In this document: in pieces, positions 60,405 to 64,000 of the stretch
How the letters are laid out: each line of letters opens with the position of its first letter
Position numbering within the stretch: position 1 is the first letter of the stretch
From: Roseicyclus amphidinii
GTDB lineage: Bacteria > Pseudomonadota > Alphaproteobacteria > Rhodobacterales > Rhodobacteraceae
Direction of reading: 5' to 3'
Assembly: GCF_030163755.1 (NCBI RefSeq)
Contig: NZ_JASJOE010000003.1
Location: 1-64,000 of the forward strand
Length of the DNA: 64,000 nucleotides
Position numbers and translations under genes: made by a program
Notes under the pieces: generated by a model
What the model was told of the DNA's origin: nothing
The model's input: only the letters and a program-made list of their open reading frames with translations
Database searches by the model: none

Positions 60405-60641
60405 TCACATCGGCGCGGCGGGATACGCGGCGGGATACCGGGGCCAGGCAACGGCCAGCAGGCCCAGCCAGAACAGCACGAGGATCAGCAAGGCGAGCGT
60501 CGCTGCCACGCCGCTGGGCGCGCAGGACCACCCCCCGCCCCTGCGGTAGAACCCGCGCCCGCGGGTGTGGGGCCAAGCGAGCCAGCCTGCCACGGCAAGG
60601 ACAAGCAGCACGACGAACAACCAGAACCAGACGGCACCCAT
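60405..60641 (-). CDS. Small two-helix membrane protein
   Basis: This 78-residue protein begins GAVWFWLFVVLLVLAVAGWL (first helix), then an Arg/Gly-rich loop (HTRGRGFYRRGGGWSCAPSG) and a second helix (AATLALLILVLFWLGLLAVA). AAGGAG precedes the ATG at 60641. Upstream residues of the longer reading are basic and unsupported. It lies 41 bases before ligA on the same strand. I recognise no named family. Confidence 0.7.
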   Translation of the reverse strand: MGAVWFWLFVVLLVLAVAGWLAWPHTRGRGFYRRGGGWSCAPSGVAATLALLILVLFWLGLLAVAWPRYPAAYPAAPM

Positions 60642-60865
60642 GGTCTTTCTCCTTTTCGATCCTGCACCCTGCGACCGCCATCCGGGCAGATGGTGGCAAC
60701 GCCGCCCCTCAGGGCAGGCTCGCGCCCCGAGCAAACGCCGCATCGGCAATCGGCCGGACGGTCTGGCCAAGGCGAAGTCCGGTGTCGCCCAACACGGTGC
60801 GGATGCCGTCCGGCCGGTGCATCCGCTTACCCCGATGCGCCGCGTCCTGCCCAGTGCGACCCACT

Positions 60866-61354
60866 TCAGGCAGCGGCGCGGTTCACGGTCCGCTCGGCAA
60901 GGTCGGTCAACCGCGCGTCGGTGTCCTTGTCATCCTCGAGGATCGCGGCAAGCGTGGTCGCATCATGCTTGTGCCCCAACTGCTCGGCCCAACTGGCCAG
61001 CGTGCCGAGCACGGCCATCTCGTAATGCTCCATCCGCTGCAGCGACGCGATCAGCCCCGCGTCCCTCAGCGTGCCGTCCTCGATCGTCTCCGCCCATTTC
61101 CCGGTTTCCGAGATCAGCGCCGCCATCGACCTGTCGGAATGCGCGTCGGCGTCCGCGTCATGGGCACGCAACAGATCGGCCAACCGGTCGCGGTGCTGTT
61201 CGGTCCTGTCCCGGTGCGCGCGGATCAGGTCCACGAGGTCGTTGTCCGTGGCCTTGTCGGCGAAACGGCCGAGGCTTCGGGCCATCTGGTCCTCGACCGA
61301 TGCCATCTCCGACAACTCGCTCAGATACATGTCTTGAAAGCTCATGGGTGTCAT
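60866..61354 (-). CDS. DUF892 (YciE/YciF-like) ferritin-like protein
   Basis: This 162-residue helical protein matches the DUF892 family of ferritin-like stress proteins: MSFQDMYLSELSEMASVEDQ at the start, then ALISETGKWAETIEDGTLRD, ASLQRMEHYEMAVLGTLASW, and a closing helix ILEDDKDTDARLTDLAERTV. The pattern of Glu/His in the second and fourth helices (EHYE, EDDK) suggests a di-metal site. A GGAGGA ribosome-binding site fits ATG 61354. The function in stress is inferred from the family. Confidence 0.88.
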   Translation of the reverse strand: MTPMSFQDMYLSELSEMASVEDQMARSLGRFADKATDNDLVDLIRAHRDRTEQHRDRLADLLRAHDADADAHSDRSMAALISETGKWAETIEDGTLRDAGLIASLQRMEHYEMAVLGTLASWAEQLGHKHDATTLAAILEDDKDTDARLTDLAERTVNRAAA

Positions 61355-61429
61355 TGCCCTGTCCTCCATTCTCTGACGGGAAAGCAACGTCGGCCTTGCC
61401 GGGTGCGTTGCAGCATCGGGCCGATCGCC

Positions 61430-61744
61430 CTACCGCGGCATCCGGCGCTTCTGCGGCTTGCGGATGATCCAGACCGCGGCGCCCAGCGCGGGCAGCACGG
61501 CGACCAGAACGGTCACCCCGGCGGCCAGCGGCCCTGCCATCGTGCCCTGCGGCAGAAGCGTTGCACCCGCCCAGAGGGCGAGCATGAACGCCACGCCGCC
61601 CACCAGCGCGAAGACCGAGGTGAACAGCAGGTAGGCCGCGACGGGCTTCAGCCTGTCGTGCTTGATCTGCTGCGAGATCGGCCAGAACAGCACCAGAAGC
61701 ACGATCGGCGCGATCCAGACGAGCGGGTTGAGCGTGGCGGCCAT
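61430..61744 (-). CDS. Small membrane protein of three helices
   Basis: This 104-residue protein has three hydrophobic segments (LVWIAPIVLLVLFWPISQQI; AAYLLFTSVFALVGGVAFML; AAGVTVLVAVLPALGAAVWI) and a basic tail KPQKRRMPR. AAGGAGACC precedes the ATG at 61744. The longer upstream reading lies inside the next gene and is a shadow. It is 44 bases downstream of the glutaredoxin-MauE gene on the same strand. The function is unknown. Confidence 0.72.
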   Translation of the reverse strand: MAATLNPLVWIAPIVLLVLFWPISQQIKHDRLKPVAAYLLFTSVFALVGGVAFMLALWAGATLLPQGTMAGPLAAGVTVLVAVLPALGAAVWIIRKPQKRRMPR

Positions 61745-61788
61745 CTTGGTCTCCTTTCCTTGCCATGGTGGGCCCGTGCCGCTGCCGG

Positions 61789-62556
61789 TCAGACCGCGAG
61801 AAGCGCCTTCAGCGGCATCCAGATCCCCATGAGCATCATCATGAGGCTTTCGGTCAGCGACACGGCACCCAGCGGCACCGAGGAATCGCCACCCACGCAG
61901 GCGCATTTCAACTCGCGCCCCTCGAGGTAGACCGCCTTGAAGATGCTGACCGCGCCCACCGTCCCGATGAACAGCGCGATGGGGCCGGACAGCCAGACCA
62001 ACACGCCCGCCGTCATCAGGATACCCGCCGCGGCCTCGGCGAAAGGGTAGATGCGGCCATAGGGCACCCAGCGCCGCGCGAGCAGGTCGTAGTTCAGGAA
62101 CATGGTCGAGAAGCTTTCGACATCCTGCAGCTTCTGCAGGGCGAGAAAGGTCATCGAGAGCGCCACGAACCACTCCGCGGCGCGCAGGGTCAGGAGGGAT
62201 TGATACTGGTGCCACGACAGCCCCAGCGCCAGCAGCGCCGCGACCGCGAAGATGGCGATGACGGGCGTGTAACGCGTGTCGCTCTGCTCCTCCTCCGGCG
62301 GGTCGATGCCGAAATGGATGCGCAGATCGTCATGGCCGCCGATCCGCTCGCCGCCGATGAAGGTCTGGGGCGTCGTCTCGACCCCGAGGCGGTCCATGAA
62401 GGCCTGGGTCTCCTCGCGGGTGCGGAGGGGATGGTCCTCCACTTCGTAGCCCTGCCGTTCCAGAAGGTCCTTCGACTTCAACCCGTAAGGGCAGAGATGA
62501 TCGGGCATCACCATGCGGTAGAGCTGGGCGGTTCTTGGGTCCGTGTGCTGTATCAT
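61789..62556 (-). CDS. Glutaredoxin-MauE/DoxX fusion protein
   Basis: This is a 255-residue protein. The N-terminal ~80 residues are a glutaredoxin-like domain (MPDHLCPYGLKSKDLLERQG then VETTPQTFIGGERIGGHDDL). The active site is CPYG, with only the first cysteine, so a monothiol type. Then come four hydrophobic helices of the MauE/DoxX redox-membrane family (AVAALLALGLSWHQYQSLLT and on) with a CAC pair in ELKCACVGGDSSVPLG. MauE-like proteins help form disulfides in periplasmic proteins. ATG 62556 (MIQHTDPR) is preferred; ATG 62598 is the longer option. Confidence 0.88.
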   Translation of the reverse strand: MIQHTDPRTAQLYRMVMPDHLCPYGLKSKDLLERQGYEVEDHPLRTREETQAFMDRLGVETTPQTFIGGERIGGHDDLRIHFGIDPPEEEQSDTRYTPVIAIFAVAALLALGLSWHQYQSLLTLRAAEWFVALSMTFLALQKLQDVESFSTMFLNYDLLARRWVPYGRIYPFAEAAAGILMTAGVLVWLSGPIALFIGTVGAVSIFKAVYLEGRELKCACVGGDSSVPLGAVSLTESLMMMLMGIWMPLKALLAV

Positions 62557-62610
62557 GTGGCGGAGTCGACCAGACCGGCGCGCCGAGGTCGCTAACATGC
62601 GTCAAGTCGG

Positions 62611-63108
62611 CTACCCGCGATCCCCCCGGCCCGCCCGCGTCCCGAGCGCGCGCTCCAGCGCCTTGAGAAACCGGATGATGACAAGGGCGAGCCCCGTCGC
62701 CATGGCCGCCAGCAGCCATAGGCCAAGCCCGCAGGCAAGCCCCACGGCCCCGGCCAGCCACATGCCCGCGCCGGTCGTCAGGCCCCTCACCTCTCCGCGT
62801 GCGAAGATGATCAGCCCGGCGGCCAGAAAGGCCACCCCTTGCGTCACCGCCTCGATAAGGCGGATCGGATCGGCCCGGATATGCGCGCCATGTTCTCGGG
62901 TCATGTCGAGGACCGACAGCATCACGAGGCTGTAGAGGCAGGCCGCCAGCCCGATGAGCATATGCGTTCTGAGCCCCGCCGACTTGTCGACAAGCTCGCG
63001 CTCCATCCCGATCAGGCCGGTCAGCACGATGGCCCCGGCCAGCCGCAGCGCGATCACCTGCCAGGCCATGACGGGATCGCCCGCCAGTTCGTTCAGCACC
63101 GTCTCCAT
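62611..63108 (-). CDS. MgtC/SapB family membrane protein
   Basis: This 165-residue inner-membrane protein has about four helices. The MgtC signature RLAGAIVLTGLIGMERELVD (about 22-41) and SAGLRTHMLIGLAACLYSLV (about 43-62) are clear, followed by GVAFLAAGLIIFARGEVRGL and GLTTGAGMWLAGAVGLACG. It lacks the ACT-like C-terminal domain of Salmonella MgtC. Related proteins support survival under low magnesium and inside host cells. It reads as part of the envelope-stress set. Confidence 0.9.
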   Translation of the reverse strand: METVLNELAGDPVMAWQVIALRLAGAIVLTGLIGMERELVDKSAGLRTHMLIGLAACLYSLVMLSVLDMTREHGAHIRADPIRLIEAVTQGVAFLAAGLIIFARGEVRGLTTGAGMWLAGAVGLACGLGLWLLAAMATGLALVIIRFLKALERALGTRAGRGDRG

Positions 63109-63222
63109 CTCGGCGCATCAACGCCCCGGCGGCCACCGCGTTGCGCAATGCGCTGTTCCGGTGCGGCAACACAAGCACGGGTCGGCGCGTTGATCCGGTG
63201 AAACCGCCAAAGACGATGACCG

Positions 63223-63561
63223 ATGACCAAAGCAGCGCCGACAGACCGGGTTCGGCATGAACCGGACCGCCATTTCGAGGATCCCCTCACCCTCGTCGAC
63301 CGCGACGAGATCGCCTACGAGACGCGGCTCGACATGCTGCAGACATGGCTGTCGCGGCTTGCCGACGGGGCGGCCGCGCGCGGGTCGCGCGACGAGATCG
63401 AGGGGGCCATCCTTGCGCTTGAGGCGCGCTCGAAGCTCAAGATCGACACGCCCGAAGAGCAGCCCGGCACAACGACCTATGGAGGGGTCGCACGCTCAAA
63501 TCTCAGGGATTACGGCCTGCGCCGCCTTCTCGCCCGGCTTCGCGGTGTCTTTCGCCGTTAG
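63223..63561 (+). CDS. Hypothetical protein
   Basis: This 112-residue soluble protein is charged and helical, with VDRDEIAYETRLDMLQTWLS (about 25-44) and SRDEIEGAILALEARSKLKI, ending in the basic NLRDYGLRRLLARLRGVFRR. No signal or membrane segment is present. I recognise no family. It diverges from the MgtC gene and precedes the cupin gene on the same strand by 131 bases. Confidence 0.6.
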   Translation: MTKAAPTDRVRHEPDRHFEDPLTLVDRDEIAYETRLDMLQTWLSRLADGAAARGSRDEIEGAILALEARSKLKIDTPEEQPGTTTYGGVARSNLRDYGLRRLLARLRGVFRR

Positions 63562-63692
63562 CGTGGCCACGGCACCGGGCGCCCGAAACGCAAGCCGAGC
63601 CGGAGGCGGTGTCCGTCCATCACGGGACCGCACCGCGCTCCATGACGGGGGCGGGCAGCCCCCACCGAACCACGACAGAAAGGGACACAACC

Positions 63693-64000
63693 ATGACACG
63701 CGACACCACCATCAAGAAGGTCCAAGCAGCCCATTCCCCGGTCGGCGCGATGGGGCAGAAATTCCTCGTCGCAGGCAAGACCATGTCGATGCGGCTCTGG
63801 GAGGCCGTGCCCGAGGGCGAGGCCGCGCAGCCCTATGCCCACCGCGATTACGAAACCATCGGCTATGCCATCAAGGGCAAGGCCCGGCTGGAGCTGGAGG
63901 GGCAGGAGATCACGCTGGAACCCGGCGATTGCTGGCTGGTTCCGGCGGGGGCCGAACACCTCTACCACATCGACGAACCCTTTACCGCGGTCGAGGCGAC
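63693..64000 (+). CDS. Cupin-domain protein, cut by the window end
   Basis: The reading starts at ATG 63693 with GAAAGGGA upstream: MTRDTTIKKVQAAHSPVGAM, then KTMSMRLWEAVPEGEAAQPY, and the cupin motif-1-like PYAHRDYETIGYAIKGKARLE. Motif 2 is the segment LEPGDCWLVPAGAEHLYHI. At least 102 residues are visible and no stop is reached before base 64000. Small cupins of this kind bind a metal with His ligands; the role is unknown. Confidence 0.85.
   Translation, partial: MTRDTTIKKVQAAHSPVGAMGQKFLVAGKTMSMRLWEAVPEGEAAQPYAHRDYETIGYAIKGKARLELEGQEITLEPGDCWLVPAGAEHLYHIDEPFTAVEA

Overview
The window is high-GC chromosomal DNA that looks like a member of the Rhodobacteraceae (roseobacter-type Alphaproteobacteria). 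The signs are a B12-dependent ribonucleotide reductase, a cytochrome-c-fused urate hydroxylase, a ccmF-ccmH locus, a two-domain cold-shock protein, and intergenic GC-rich palindromes of a kind often seen in that group. This assignment rests on gene content and protein style only; no 16S gene is present.

Part 1, about 1-38.6 kb, is dense housekeeping and metabolic DNA with short spacers, many ATGA start/stop overlaps and no broken genes. On the minus strand: der, a YaiI-family gene, a mutarotase-like gene, an HpcH/HpaI aldolase and puuD. Diverging from puuD is a six-gene branched-chain-type ABC transporter operon (binding protein, livG, livF, a small secreted protein, livH, livM). Then on the minus strand come an enoyl-CoA hydratase, ccmH, ccmF and a modE-like/modA/modB/modC molybdate operon with a Mo-box-like palindrome. 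Next are an exported metallo-beta-lactamase-fold hydrolase, nrdJ with a candidate NrdR box pair, tRNA-Pro, a DUF192 protein, a double cold-shock protein, pdxH, fabI, gpt, aroB-aroK, a 44-residue membrane protein, a large secreted protein, xerD, a CNNM/CBS protein, a DUF2254 protein, a dimethylglycine-dehydrogenase-like enzyme, a MocA-like nucleotidyltransferase and a Hint-domain protein.

Part 2, about 39.2-64 kb, has a different character. It is a patchwork of small stress, envelope and dormancy genes: CBS protein, Crp/Fnr regulator, phasin, two sll1863-like coiled-coil proteins, a bacterioferritin lacking the haem ligand, HdeD, SpoIIAA-like, a cation P-type ATPase, dodecin, a double OB-fold secreted protein, DUF305, host-attachment protein, HPF/RaiA, a mercuric-reductase-like flavoprotein, CDF transporter, glycosyltransferase, glycogen-debranching-type glucosidase, PolX, an NAD+ DNA ligase, DUF892, a glutaredoxin-MauE fusion, MgtC and a cupin cut by the window edge. 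I read it as an accessory stress/persistence island.

The most striking observation is that broken genes are confined to the island. Single-base frameshifts hit a small ORF (~40.14 kb), the phasin (~42.33 kb), the P-type ATPase (~47.40 and ~47.86 kb), the glycosyltransferase (~54.43 kb) and the debranching enzyme (~54.68 kb). There are nonsense codons in the OB-fold gene signal peptide (39.90 kb) and in the ATPase (46.98 kb), and an apparent microhomology deletion in the ATPase (~45.62 kb). Several indels sit in short homopolymers, so real decay and sequence error must be separated.

No insertion sequence, integrase, phage gene or CRISPR array was seen.
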